Positions 24,681 through 35,820 of a stretch of DNA of 53,648 nt are shown here, piece by piece. Origin of the DNA: Oscillospiraceae bacterium (lineage in GTDB: Bacteria; Bacillota; Clostridia; Oscillospirales; Acutalibacteraceae); assembly GCA_031268095.1 (NCBI GenBank), contig JAIRXU010000066.1:1-53648 (forward strand), read 5' to 3'. The translations under genes and the position numbers were made by a program. Under the pieces are notes generated by a model. It saw only the letters and a program-made list of their open reading frames with translations. It did no database searches and had not been told where the DNA came from. Position 1 is the stretch's first letter, and every line of letters begins with the position of its first letter.

Positions 24681-25595
24681 ATGATTTATATTGTGATGGA
24701 TCTGGAGTGGAACTCCGCTTACGGCTGGAAGATCAAAGGGTTCATGAACGAGATCATTGAAATCGGCGCGGTCATGCTCGACGAAAATCTGCGGCAAATC
24801 AGCACGTTCAGCGCCCTGGTCCGCTCCCAGCTGGGCGGCGGGCGGCTGCGCTCTTTCGTCAAGGAATTGACCAACATTACCCGGGAAGAGCTGGAAGACT
24901 ACGGCATCCCTTTTACGCAGGCGGCCGCGCGCCTGCGGCAATGGATCGGCGGCCTGGATCGTGTCCTGCTGACCTGGGGGGATGGGGACATTCGCGTCCT
25001 CCTGTCGAATACCCGGTATTTCACCGGCTCGCGCCAAGTCCCCTATCTGCGCAGTTATATGGACCTCCAGCAGTATTTTATGCACCGCTTTCAGCTGCCC
25101 GCCGCCCAACAGGTGGGCCTGGCCGCGGCGGCGGAGCGGCTGGGAATCGACTGCACCCCATTCGACCACCACCGTGCCCTGGACGACAGCCGCCTGGGAG
25201 CCGAGTGTCTGCGCCAGCTCTTTCGCGCGGCGGATTTTTCGGATTTTGTCCGCCCCTGCAACGTCTCCTTTTTCGCCCGGCTGGAGTATAAACCCCGCAT
25301 GATTACCGACCTCCGGAACCCCCTGGTGGACCAGGCCCAACTGATCCATACCTGCCAGACCTGCGGCGTCCCCACCGAACGGCTGAACGACTGGCGGTAC
25401 ATGGGTCGTGGGTTCCAGGCTCTGTTCCGCTGCCCCGTCTGCGGCGCCACCGGCAAAGCGACGGTGGGCTTCAAGAAGCTCTATGATTCCGTATCGGTCA
25501 AGCGCAGCTTCCGTCTTCTGCGGCCCGAGGAGATGGAGACCCTTGCGGCCCGGGCGGAAGACGGCAAGCCCCCCGCGGAGGAACCGGAGGCCTGA
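24681..25595 (+). CDS. DEDDh 3'-5' exonuclease (KapD/ERI-1-like) with zinc ribbon
   Basis: A 304-residue RNase T/DNA polymerase III epsilon-like exonuclease. The DEDDh residues are visible: Asp-Leu-Glu in VMDLEWN (near the start), Asp in LLTWGDGDIRVL (about residue 103) and His...Asp in DHHRALDDSRLG (about residue 166). The C-terminal third contains four cysteines in two pairs, CQTCG and CPVCG, that likely form a zinc ribbon, which the plain KapD-type enzymes lack. Related enzymes trim RNA ends. The ATG at 24681 begins MIYIVMDLEWN; an ATG at 24654 is in frame but lacks a ribosome site. An acidic, Pro-rich tail ends the protein. Confidence 0.85.
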   Translation: MIYIVMDLEWNSAYGWKIKGFMNEIIEIGAVMLDENLRQISTFSALVRSQLGGGRLRSFVKELTNITREELEDYGIPFTQAAARLRQWIGGLDRVLLTWGDGDIRVLLSNTRYFTGSRQVPYLRSYMDLQQYFMHRFQLPAAQQVGLAAAAERLGIDCTPFDHHRALDDSRLGAECLRQLFRAADFSDFVRPCNVSFFARLEYKPRMITDLRNPLVDQAQLIHTCQTCGVPTERLNDWRYMGRGFQALFRCPVCGATGKATVGFKKLYDSVSVKRSFRLLRPEEMETLAARAEDGKPPAEEPEA

Positions 25596-25604
25596 GCGGC
25601 CGGA

Positions 25605-26843
25605 TCATTCATACAGCCCCAGGGTCCCCTGTTCGTCCACCCGCGCAATGGCATACCCGTATCCACTTCGGCTGTCCCGCGCGGCGAATATCTCGCTGCG
25701 AACCAATTCCCCCGCCGTGTCATAGCGGTGATATATCAGGTCCATCTTGGGCTGGACGCTGTTTATATACAGCGCACCGGACGGCTGCCCAGGGGAAAGC
25801 CGACTTCCGATGAGCGCGAATCCTCCGTCGTCCAGCGCGGTCACTTCCGTAAAACCGATTTCGTCTATGCTGCGGATCTGGTTCCATGCTGCGTCGTAGA
25901 TCCGAACGCAGTCCCGGATGCCCTCGCTGCTGCGCCGGAAAAATGTCACAACCCAGCGTCCGTCCCGCAGCCGCGCAACGCTGGAAGGCACGTCGTCCGG
26001 GAATTCCAAGTACGCCAGTTGGTTCAGTTGTGTGTCCAGTGCATAGATCGCGCCATATTCCTCACCGTAATGGTAGCATTGGCAGTAAAGCACAATCCGG
26101 TCTGCTTCCGGGAGGAAGCAAACCCAGGGGTATTGGCTTTCCTGGAGCGCGAACGTCCCGATCACCTGAAGATTCTTATCCAGGTGCGCCAGGTAGCGGT
26201 ACGCGTCCGCATGCCCGTCGTTGGCGCTCCCAATCACCCAGTAATCTTCTTCGGTTCCCGGCCAGCCCTCCAGCAGCAGACTGTCCGGCACAGGGGCGAA
26301 CGGCTCGAACCCCAGAACCTGTCCGTTCGCCGCCACACGGCAGAGCGTCCCGACCAACGGAACCGCTTTCTCTGTGTCGTAGCTGTGCCCCAGCAAAAGT
26401 AGTCCGCCGCGATGGTCCGAAGCGATTGCACTCACCGAGAAGTTCGAGAAGCCGTTGATCGCCGCCAGGTCTTCCCTCCGCCAAAGCCAAAGCAGGTCCC
26501 CCGCCGCGTTCAGGACGTCATAGTGATAACTGTCGATGCGCACAACAATTCTGCCGTCGCCAGGCAGGAAGCACGTTTCAATATGACCGTCTGTTTTGTA
26601 CCGCCAAATCTCCCCGCCCGATTCGCTTTACAGCGCAATATAACATTCTGAGTCGTCACTTTCCAGGGTGTAGTACTGCACCAATTCCCCGCCGTCGAAC
26701 GGCTGCACATTGTAGACAGTACTGGAAGGCGGTGTCAGCGGCGCCGGAACTTCCGCCGCTGGAATCCGGACAGAGAAACATCCTGTCAGTGTCAGCAAAA
26801 CGGCCAAGAAGATGTATCCCATCCTGCCGATTCCGTTTTTCAT
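25605..26843 (-). pseudogene. Lipoprotein gene interrupted by an in-frame TAA
   Basis: A single 412-codon frame split by one ochre stop. The start (ATG 26843) has AAAAGGAGGA upstream, and the N-terminus ends in a lipobox, LLTLTGC. After about 70 codons a TAA occurs at 26630-26628, and the same frame continues without a break, VRIDSYHYDVLNAAG, for another 340 codons to 25605. The downstream part is a beta-propeller-like repeat protein with Trp/Gly/Asp-rich strands (for example DYWVIGSANDG, LDDGGFALIGS), as in secreted surface lipoproteins; no enzyme motif is seen. Either the gene is inactivated or the stop is a sequence error. It has a good promoter, so it was recently functional. Confidence 0.75.
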
Positions 26844-26934
26844 CTGAATCCTCCTTTTCGCCGCCATTGCGCGGCGGCACAGGTGTTTGGTGGAATTGGG
26901 GTGTTTTTATACTGTCGCCGTCCGTCTGTTCTCT

Positions 26935-26963
26935 ATTATATCACACCATTTTTTGCTATGCAA
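26935..26963 (-). promoter_or_regulatory. Promoter for the interrupted lipoprotein gene
   Basis: Minus strand: TTGCAT (26963-26958), 17-base spacer, TATAAT (26940-26935), about 90 bases upstream of the ATG at 26843. Its presence shows the broken gene still has an intact promoter. Confidence 0.7.
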
Positions 26964-27050
26964 GCTGTCCGCCGCCTATATTTGCGTGTGCGAATAACTT
27001 TGATTCCCTCCACATATATTTTTTCATCAATTGATGTTGGGGGCGGGGAC

Positions 27051-28100
27051 ATGCAAGCGACTTCCCAAAAATTCGTTTACGGCGAGGCGGCGCTGGCGAC
27101 AGTGGAAGAGGCGATGGAAAGACAGTTCGGCCCGGCGGCGAACGTCTTCCATGAACTGATTTCGCCGGACATCCATGTGGATCTTTGCGTCATCCCGCCG
27201 GGGCCGGGTCGGGCGTACGTTACATTCATCACCCTGGGCATGGGCGCGCGGCCCATGCGGCTGCCGCCAGAGTTGCAGGAAACCTGCCCCAGCCGGGCGG
27301 AACTGGTGATGATGCTCCCCGCCGGCTGGGACCTGCAATCCCGGGAAGAGCGCTGGTACTGGCCGCAGCGCTGGCTGAAGATCCTGGCCCGTCTGCCGCT
27401 GGAGGAAGATTCCTGGCTTGGCTGGGGACACAGCGTTCCGGCCGGGGAACCTTTTGAGGAGAATACGACATTCTCCGGCCTGCTCCTGCTGGACGCTTAC
27501 CAGCCCGGCGGGAGCGCGGCGGCGGACGTCCTCCTGCCCGGCGGGGAAGCGGTTCGCTTCTATCAGCTGTTCCCGCTCTATGAAGAGGAACTGGCATTCA
27601 AAATCCAGTTCGGGACCCAGGCCCTGCTGCGCCGCTTGGGGGAACGGACAACGCCGGTGCTGGACCTGACGCGGGAAAATGTCTGCGCGCCGCCGGGCGC
27701 TGTTGCGGAAGACGCATTTCCTGACGCAGCGCCGGACGGCGCGGCAGGGAAACGCCTGCGGCACCGGATCCGCCCTCTGCTGCGGGACTGGGAGGGCGCG
27801 GCGGGCTGCCTGGCGACGGACCGGATCATTGCGGACGGCGCGCCGGTGGGCTACTGCTACCGCGAGGCGCCGGACGGAGACTGGGACAGCGGCTGGCGTT
27901 TCACGGCCGGGGACGAGAGCGAGGACTATATGGCCCGCCCGGGCAATTGCGGCGTGTATCCCCTCAACACCCTCGTCAATTACGACGCCGAAATTCTTCC
28001 TCTGCTGGAGATTCCCCCGCCTTGCGCCTTTCTCCGGCGGAAGAACGGCTTCGAGAAACTGGAAAGAATGCGGGGACGGGATTCTTTGCGCGAAAATTAA
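27051..28100 (+). CDS. SUFU domain plus DUF2185 (Imm33-like) protein
   Basis: A 349-residue cytoplasmic protein with two domains. Residues about 20-200 match the suppressor-of-fused (SUFU) family: a conserved start with FHELISPDIHVDL, then VTFITLGMGARPMRLP, WLKILARLPL and FYQLFPLYEEELAFKI. Residues about 245-340 match DUF2185: ATDRIIADGAPVGYCYREAP, DSGWRFTAGDESEDYM and YPLNTLVNYDAEILPLLE. Both domains are known as immunity modules in bacterial polymorphic toxin systems; no toxin gene is adjacent here. Start: ATG 27051 after a G-rich site (GGGGGCGGGG). The frame extends 56 codons further upstream, but that part overlaps the divergent promoter region. The next gene is a metallophosphoesterase 17 bases downstream. 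Confidence 0.8.
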   Translation: MQATSQKFVYGEAALATVEEAMERQFGPAANVFHELISPDIHVDLCVIPPGPGRAYVTFITLGMGARPMRLPPELQETCPSRAELVMMLPAGWDLQSREERWYWPQRWLKILARLPLEEDSWLGWGHSVPAGEPFEENTTFSGLLLLDAYQPGGSAAADVLLPGGEAVRFYQLFPLYEEELAFKIQFGTQALLRRLGERTTPVLDLTRENVCAPPGAVAEDAFPDAAPDGAAGKRLRHRIRPLLRDWEGAAGCLATDRIIADGAPVGYCYREAPDGDWDSGWRFTAGDESEDYMARPGNCGVYPLNTLVNYDAEILPLLEIPPPCAFLRRKNGFEKLERMRGRDSLREN

Positions 28101-28117
28101 AATTTCGGGAGGTTTTT

Positions 28118-29440
28118 ATGTTCCGGTTTTATCTTTTCACCGATACCCATATTGCTGCGCGGGCGGGCGACGTCTGCCCCAGCGCCAGCGCGCAGGCCCT
28201 CGACGCGTCTATTGACATTTTCCTGGCGGATCCGGACTGCGGCACCCTGCTGATTTCCGGCGACCTGACAGAGAACGGACACGCCGACGAACACCGGGCA
28301 ATGCTCGAACGCCTGCGCCGGATCCACGCGGCGGGGAAACGCGTCTACGTTATCACCGCAACGCATGACTACGGCCTGGGCTATCTGGAGACTTGCCCCG
28401 ACGACGGCGCCGCCCCCTTGGACCGCCCGGACGGAAAAGTCTATCAGAGCGACCTGCGGGGCCTCTACGACACGTTTGGCTTCCGGGGCAATATTGCCGA
28501 ATACGGCGGATTGTCGTATGTGGCTCAACTGGAGGACGGCGTCCGTCTGCTGGCCCTCAACGACGACGGGGACGGCCGGGATTTCTGCGGCTTCGATGAA
28601 CCCCAGATGCAGTGGGCCCTGGAGCAGATCGCGGCGGCGCGGCGGGACGGACAAGTCCTGCTCGCCATGACCCACCATCCGTCTCTTCCCCCGTCGCCCA
28701 TCTACCCCCTGATCTCCCGCCGGGACATGCTGGGGAATTACGAGGAGACGACCCGGCGGTTTGCCGACGCGGGCCTGCGCTGCCTCTTCACCGGGCACAG
28801 CCACATGCACAACATCGCCCCCATGACGACCCCCGCAGGCAACCCCTATTGGGATATCAATACTGCCTGCATGGGCTTCTTCCCCGGATTTTACCGCGTC
28901 TGCTCCCTGGAAGGCCGCCGCCTGCGCGCCGAGACCCGCCAGGTTCCCGACTTCCCCACCCTGCCGGACGGAATCTCTCTCCTGGAGCGCTACACCAAGG
29001 AGTTCGATTTCACCATGCGGGACATCATCGAAAGCGCCGACAAAGACTATGATCATTTTGCCCGCAGCGTCGGCGGCATGAGCGTCACGCCGGAACAGGC
29101 TTACAGTCTCAAATTCCCGCTGCACCTGGGCGGGATGGTGGTCAACCGCATTACCCTCGGGGGACTGGGCCGGCTGCTGCTCTGCGGCGGCAAGATCCCG
29201 AAATCCATCCGCAAAGCGTCCTTCAAGGAATTGTTTCTGGAACTGGTGCGCAACATATTCGCGGGAAGAGAAATCTACGGCCCCGATACCGATGTAGGGG
29301 AGGCCATTCTGGCCATCGCCGCGCAGGCGGACAAGCTGATCGGCGAGCGCCTTCCGGAAAACCTCCGTCCCCTCCCCGCCTTCCTCGGCTCGCTGATTTA
29401 TGACCCCATCCCGGATGACCGGATCGAGATTGACGTATGA
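28118..29440 (+). CDS. Metallophosphoesterase (calcineurin-like), intracellular
   Basis: A 440-residue calcineurin-like phosphoesterase. The metal motifs come in order: LFTDTHI at the N-terminus, LISGDLTENG, TATHDYG (in place of the usual GNHD), LLAMTHHPSL, and FTGHSHMHN. There is no signal peptide, so it is probably cytoplasmic, unlike the secreted homologue at 20493. The last 130 residues are helical and specific to this group, possibly a lid or dimerisation segment. The ATG at 28118 has GGGAGG upstream. Following SUFU by 17 bases and preceding ligA by 30, it is likely in one transcript with both. Confidence 0.88.
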   Translation: MFRFYLFTDTHIAARAGDVCPSASAQALDASIDIFLADPDCGTLLISGDLTENGHADEHRAMLERLRRIHAAGKRVYVITATHDYGLGYLETCPDDGAAPLDRPDGKVYQSDLRGLYDTFGFRGNIAEYGGLSYVAQLEDGVRLLALNDDGDGRDFCGFDEPQMQWALEQIAAARRDGQVLLAMTHHPSLPPSPIYPLISRRDMLGNYEETTRRFADAGLRCLFTGHSHMHNIAPMTTPAGNPYWDINTACMGFFPGFYRVCSLEGRRLRAETRQVPDFPTLPDGISLLERYTKEFDFTMRDIIESADKDYDHFARSVGGMSVTPEQAYSLKFPLHLGGMVVNRITLGGLGRLLLCGGKIPKSIRKASFKELFLELVRNIFAGREIYGPDTDVGEAILAIAAQADKLIGERLPENLRPLPAFLGSLIYDPIPDDRIEIDV

Positions 29441-29466
29441 CGCCGCCGCATGCGGCACGGAGGTGA

Positions 29467-31464
<1,998 letters not shown>

Positions 31465-31525
31465 GCGAGGAACGCTGTTTTCTCCGGGTTCAGGCTCCAT
31501 TTCAACATGTGAAGGAGGCTTCCTC

Positions 31526-32353
31526 ATGTTCCACAGACTGTTCTCTTGGCTGCTTTCTCTCCTCTACCTTGCGGGGGCCGGGCTTTTCGGCTGGCCAAAG
31601 CCCGCCCGGGGGTCCGCGCTGGACATATCCAAGTTCACGTTAGTTTGGTCCGATGAGTTCGGCGGCGACGCCCTCGACCGCACGAAATGGGCGGGACATG
31701 GCGGAGACGCGGGCCCCCGGCGGGACGGCTGGTGGGATATCCGTTTAGCGGCGGTTGGCGGCGGGCTGCTGCGCATCCCTTCTGTGTATCTTGCGGAAGG
31801 TCTGGGCGGCGCGCCGGCGGGCTACTATAGCTGCGGAATCGATACGCGGGACCGCTATGAACAGCGCTACGGCTATTTTGAAATCCGTTGCCAGCTTCCG
31901 AAAGGGCAGGGCCTCTGGAGCGCCTTCTGGCTGCTGAACGACGGCATGCGGAACGTTGACGGCTCCGGACGGGACGGCGCGGAAATTGATGTCTATGAAA
32001 GCCCCTACTTCCAGGAGTCCTGCCGCTTCCGGCGGGACGCCGTTTCCTCCGCCATCCATTACGACGGCTACGGAGAGGGCCTGCGCAGCGCCGCCGTCGG
32101 GACGTACCGCGTCTCTCAGCCCTACGATAGCTTCCATACCTACGGCCTGGAGTGGAATGCCGACGGCTATATTTTTTATGTTGACGGCCGGGAATCCGGG
32201 CGCTCGGATTTCGGCGGCGCTTCTCAGGAGCCGGAATACCTCATCCTCAGCGTAGAGCACCAGACGGGCGGCTGGGCTGGAGATATCCGCCAGAATACAG
32301 AACCGGCAACGGATTTTATAGTGGACTACGTCCGCGCGTATCAGTACAAGTAG
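31526..32353 (+). CDS. Glycoside hydrolase family 16 (beta-glucanase-like)
   Basis: A 275-residue secreted GH16 enzyme, expected to cleave beta-1,3- or mixed-linkage glucans or a related polymer. The signal peptide is about 30 residues (MFHRLFSWLLSLLYLAGAGL and on). The mature domain has FTLVWSDEFGGDALD, then WWDIRLAAV, YGYFEIRCQLP and the GH16 active-site motif EIDVYE with Glu153, Asp155 and Glu158, followed by FHTYGLEWNADGYIFYVDG. Exact specificity depends on loops that I cannot judge. ATG at 31526 with a GGAGG ribosome site. No carbohydrate-binding domain is present. Confidence 0.9.
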   Translation: MFHRLFSWLLSLLYLAGAGLFGWPKPARGSALDISKFTLVWSDEFGGDALDRTKWAGHGGDAGPRRDGWWDIRLAAVGGGLLRIPSVYLAEGLGGAPAGYYSCGIDTRDRYEQRYGYFEIRCQLPKGQGLWSAFWLLNDGMRNVDGSGRDGAEIDVYESPYFQESCRFRRDAVSSAIHYDGYGEGLRSAAVGTYRVSQPYDSFHTYGLEWNADGYIFYVDGRESGRSDFGGASQEPEYLILSVEHQTGGWAGDIRQNTEPATDFIVDYVRAYQYK

Positions 32354-32380
32354 TCTGCGGAAATCCAGGCAAGGAGGGGC

Positions 32381-32409
32381 TTGACAACCCTTTCCTTTTG
32401 TGGTACTAT
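32381..32409 (+). promoter_or_regulatory. Promoter ahead of the methyltransferase leader
   Basis: TTGACA (32381-32386), 17-base spacer, TACTAT (32404-32409). Transcription would start at about 32416 and meet a terminator-like hairpin after about 50 bases. Confidence 0.7.
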
Positions 32410-32439
32410 TAATGGTAACATAGGATACTGTTTCTTTTA

Positions 32440-32468
32440 GGGGAGTTCCTACCGGGACTCCTCTTTTT
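32440..32468 (+). terminator. Terminator-like hairpin in the methyltransferase leader
   Basis: A 10-bp stem, GGGGAGTTCC with GGGACTCCTC (two G-T wobbles), 4-base loop, followed by TTTTT (32464-32468). It lies 32 bases before the TTG start of the methyltransferase, so it acts either as an attenuator of the downstream genes or as the end of a short RNA of about 50 bases. Confidence 0.7.
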
Positions 32469-32500
32469 GATCATCAGTCCCAAGGGAGGGAGGCGTCCGT

Positions 32501-33187
32501 TTGAAAAAATTGAAAAATCGGGTTTTCGCGGTGTGGCATACTGACATGCCCGAACCTATGGGCGCCTTCTTCAACGCCCGCGCCGCACGGTACGATGAAG
32601 TCCACACCGGACACATCGCCGGCGGCCGTGCCAGCAAGGACCTTGTCGCGGCGCACTTGCCCGAAGGAACGCGGGACGTGCTCGACCTCGGCTGCGGCAC
32701 CGGCCTGGAGCTGGAGGCCCTCTTTGCCCGGTTCCCGGACGCCCGGGTGCTGGGCATCGACTTGGCGGAAGACATGCTGGCCCTGCTCCGGACGCGCTGC
32801 GCGGGGTTCGATGTATCGACCCGCTGCATGAGCTACTTTGACTACGATTTTCCTTTCGCCCAATTCGACGCCGTCATCTCCGTTATGTCCCTGCACCACT
32901 TCAGCCCGGCGCAGAAATTAGCGCTGTACCAAAAGGTCGGAAGGACCCTCCGCCCCGGCGGCGTATTTCTCAACTGCGACTATATCATTGGATCCCCGTT
33001 CCGCGAGCGCCGGAATTTCTGCCGCCTGCGCCGTCTGCGCGTTCCGCCCGGGGAAGTGCACTTCGATACCCCACTGACCCTCCGCCATGAACTGTCCGTC
33101 CTCCGTCAAGCCGGGTTTGCCTGCGGGATGGTGCTGTGGTCTCAGGGCAGTACGCAGCTGCTGCGGGCGGAGGCGTTTCGGCGGTAA
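32501..33187 (+). CDS. Class I SAM-dependent methyltransferase
   Basis: A 228-residue SAM-dependent methyltransferase; the substrate is unknown. The core shows motif I VLDLGCGTGLELEAL, motif II GIDLAEDML, a motif II/III area FDYDFPFAQFDAV with VMSLHHF, and a strand GGVFLNCDYI (residues 145-165). The TTG start at 32501 is preferred since GGGAGGGAGG lies 7-8 bases upstream. The first 45 residues, before the core, are basic and mention a short alpha-beta lead-in. The gene has a promoter and an attenuator-like hairpin in its leader. leuC follows 36 bases downstream. Confidence 0.85.
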   Translation: MKKLKNRVFAVWHTDMPEPMGAFFNARAARYDEVHTGHIAGGRASKDLVAAHLPEGTRDVLDLGCGTGLELEALFARFPDARVLGIDLAEDMLALLRTRCAGFDVSTRCMSYFDYDFPFAQFDAVISVMSLHHFSPAQKLALYQKVGRTLRPGGVFLNCDYIIGSPFRERRNFCRLRRLRVPPGEVHFDTPLTLRHELSVLRQAGFACGMVLWSQGSTQLLRAEAFRR

Positions 33188-33223
33188 GATAAACCGTATT
33201 TTATTTCAAAGGAGATACCTGCC

Positions 33224-34489
33224 ATGTCCATGACCATGACCCAAAAAATCCTGGCGGCCCGCGCAGGGCTGCCGGACGTCCGTGCGGGGCAGCTGATCGA
33301 AGCCGAGCTGGATATTATGCTGGGCAACGACGTCACCACCCCTGTAGCCATCCACGAGTTCGAGAAAGCGGGGATCCCCTCCCTGCGCGACCCGGACCGC
33401 GCCGTCTTCGTCCTCGACCACTTCACCCCCAACAAGGACATCAAGTCTGCCGAGCACTGCAAGCAGATCCGCGTCTTCGCCCGGAAACACGGGGTGCGGA
33501 ACTTCTTCGATGTCGGCCGCATGGGGGTGGAGCATGCCGTGTTGCCCGAACAGGGCATCGTCGTTCCGGGGGACTGCGTTATCGGCGCGGACTCCCATAC
33601 CTGCACCTATGGCGCGCTGGGGGCTTTCTCTACCGGCGTTGGAAGCACGGACTTGGCCGCCGGGCTGGCCACGGGCAAGGCCTGGTTCAAGGTCCCCTCG
33701 GCCATCCAGATCGTGCTGACCGGCGCCTTCCAGCCCAACGTCAGCGGCAAAGATCTGATTCTTCACCTGATCGGCCGGATCGGGGTGGACGGCGCGCTTT
33801 ACCGTTCGCTGGAGTTCACCGGCCCGGGTGTGCGCAATATCACCATGGATTCCCGCCTGGCGATTGCAAACATGGCCATTGAGTGCGGCGCGAAGAATGG
33901 GATCTTCCCGGTGGACAGCGTCACGCTGGACTATGTCCGGGGCCGGGCGAAGCGGGACTGGCGGGTTTTTGCGGCGGATGCCGACGCCCCTTATGACGAA
34001 GTGATCCAGATTGATCTGTCCGCCCTGCGCCCAACCGTCGCGTTTCCCCATCTGCCTTCCAACACCCGGACGGTGGACGAACTGGAAGCCGCGCGCGAGC
34101 GCGTCGCGGTGGATCAGGTGGTCATCGGTTCCTGCACCAACGGGCGGATCGAGGACCTGCGGATTGTGGCGGAGCTCCTGCGGGGCAAGCATGTTGCCGA
34201 GGGTGTGCGTTGCATCGTCATCCCCGCCACGCAGCAGATCTGGCTGGACGCGCTGCGGGAAGGCCTGCTGGAAGTCTTCATGGAAGCCGGCGCGGCGGTG
34301 AGTACGCCCACCTGCGGCCCCTGCCTGGGCGGGCACATGGGAATCCTCGCGGCGGGGGAACGCGCCGTTGCCACCACCAACCGCAACTTTGTCGGCCGCA
34401 TGGGTCACCCGGAAAGCGAAGTGTATCTGGCCTCCCCCGCCGTCGCCGCCCAAACGGCGCTGCTGGGGTATATCGCGCAGCCGCAGTGA
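33224..34489 (+). CDS. leuC: 3-isopropylmalate dehydratase large subunit
   Basis: A 421-residue aconitase-superfamily protein acting with LeuD in leucine synthesis: isomerisation of 2- to 3-isopropylmalate using a 4Fe-4S cluster. It has MTQKILA at the N-terminus, [21 protein letters not shown], then [14 protein letters not shown] and [13 protein letters not shown] containing the three cluster cysteines. This length and layout match the short LeuC subfamily (HacA/AksD-like), with the small subunit separate. The ATG at 33224 has AAAGGAG upstream. leuD is separated by two unrelated genes but lies on the same strand (36812). Confidence 0.95.
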   Translation: MSMTMTQKILAARAGLPDVRAGQLIEAELDIMLGNDVTTPVAIHEFEKAGIPSLRDPDRAVFVLDHFTPNKDIKSAEHCKQIRVFARKHGVRNFFDVGRMGVEHAVLPEQGIVVPGDCVIGADSHTCTYGALGAFSTGVGSTDLAAGLATGKAWFKVPSAIQIVLTGAFQPNVSGKDLILHLIGRIGVDGALYRSLEFTGPGVRNITMDSRLAIANMAIECGAKNGIFPVDSVTLDYVRGRAKRDWRVFAADADAPYDEVIQIDLSALRPTVAFPHLPSNTRTVDELEAARERVAVDQVVIGSCTNGRIEDLRIVAELLRGKHVAEGVRCIVIPATQQIWLDALREGLLEVFMEAGAAVSTPTCGPCLGGHMGILAAGERAVATTNRNFVGRMGHPESEVYLASPAVAAQTALLGYIAQPQ

Positions 34490-34557
34490 GCCGGCGGGGC
34501 GGAACAGATGTTGTTATCATTGATAGCCTAACAGCCATATGAGAAAGGAAGATTTCC

Positions 34558-35790
34558 ATGGAAGCCTTCATCAAAGATCAGGTTATTGCGACGCTGAAGT
34601 ATGCCCCGGTTCATATCGCCGCCTCCTATCTTAAAAAGAAAGCTTGTCCCGAAGCGGCGCGGCTCCGCGGACAGCTGGGCGGCTTCATCAAGGGCATCTG
34701 TCATCCGTCGGATCAGTACGGTCAGATTCGGGGCGCGGGCATCGAATGGAACCGCGCGGATATTCCTGTGCCATTCGACCGGGACGGGAACCTCCGCCAA
34801 GCCTATGCGGACTGGAAGGAACGTATGCGCGGCTACCGCCGGGGCGGGATCCGTATCCTTGCCGTCACGCCGTACCCGCATGAATTCATCGAGCACGGCG
34901 TCGATCCCCGCACCCCCGAGGGCGAACGGCGGCTGAAAGAAATTGCCGTCTTCCTGATCCGGGATCTCCGGGAGATCATCGAAGCCGTGCAGATCACCAA
35001 TGAGCAGGGCCTGCCGCGCTTCACCCTGCCCCTGACCATGGCGGAGGCCGTGCGTTTCATCGGCGTTCAGCTCAAGGCCATGGCACCGTATAAAGAAAAT
35101 ATTCTCCTTGGGTACAATTCCGCTGGCCCCCAAGCCGACCTCCATAGCCAAATGCGCCCCTGGCACCAGTATTGCGACTGGATTGGGATCGATATTTACA
35201 TCGGCTGCTTCCTGGAGCAGGGCAACTTCCTCTATATGTATGACATTCTTCTGCGCTATCTTTGGAGCCTGACGGGCAAGCCGATCCTCCTGTGCGAATT
35301 CGGATACATCAGCGGCGGCGCGCCGAAAACGGCGGCGGAGAAGCGGGCGGTCCTCGAGCGCTACGGCGTTTCGTCCGAAGCGGAACTGCGCCGGGACGTC
35401 GACCGCGTCATGGCGTCCATGAAAGCCCAGAACGAGCGGATGTACCGTTACATCATGGACAACGCCTCAGGCGGCTACGCGGATTTCATCCTGAACAATA
35501 TAGAATTCACCAACCATTTTTACAGCCAGCTCCCGGCGAAGACCGTTCTCCCCGGCTGCCCCCATACGCCCCGGGGCCAGGCCGCCTTTTACCGGGACAT
35601 CCTCCCGAAACTGGCGAAACTGCCTTTCCTGCTGGGCTGTTTCATTTACTGCTGGCAGGACAGCGGGATGTGCTACGTCTGCGGCCAGGCCGACTGCCCC
35701 CATGAGACACGCTGGGGCCTGCTGACGGTGGATGGCAAAGAAAAGCCCGCGTACTATGCCGTCAAGGACGCCTTCTCGAAAATTTCGTAA
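34558..35790 (+). CDS. Glycoside hydrolase clan A-like TIM barrel protein
   Basis: A 410-residue protein without signal peptide. The features are those of a clan GH-A glycosidase: an acid/base motif VQITNEQ (Asn-Glu; Glu149) and a later strand-7 motif LLCEFGY with the candidate nucleophile Glu247. The lead strands HIAASYLKKKACPEAARLRG, IRILAVTPYPHEFIE and the DWIGIDIYIGC strand fit a barrel. Family within the clan is not recognised; related proteins from Clostridia are annotated simply as glycosyl hydrolases. The cytoplasmic location suggests intracellular oligosaccharide processing. ATG 34558 has GAAAGGAAG upstream. It sits between leuC and leuD, unexpected. Confidence 0.7.
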   Translation: MEAFIKDQVIATLKYAPVHIAASYLKKKACPEAARLRGQLGGFIKGICHPSDQYGQIRGAGIEWNRADIPVPFDRDGNLRQAYADWKERMRGYRRGGIRILAVTPYPHEFIEHGVDPRTPEGERRLKEIAVFLIRDLREIIEAVQITNEQGLPRFTLPLTMAEAVRFIGVQLKAMAPYKENILLGYNSAGPQADLHSQMRPWHQYCDWIGIDIYIGCFLEQGNFLYMYDILLRYLWSLTGKPILLCEFGYISGGAPKTAAEKRAVLERYGVSSEAELRRDVDRVMASMKAQNERMYRYIMDNASGGYADFILNNIEFTNHFYSQLPAKTVLPGCPHTPRGQAAFYRDILPKLAKLPFLLGCFIYCWQDSGMCYVCGQADCPHETRWGLLTVDGKEKPAYYAVKDAFSKIS

Positions 35791-35820
35791 GCTGCGCAAT
35801 CTACTGGGAGGGTCAACACG

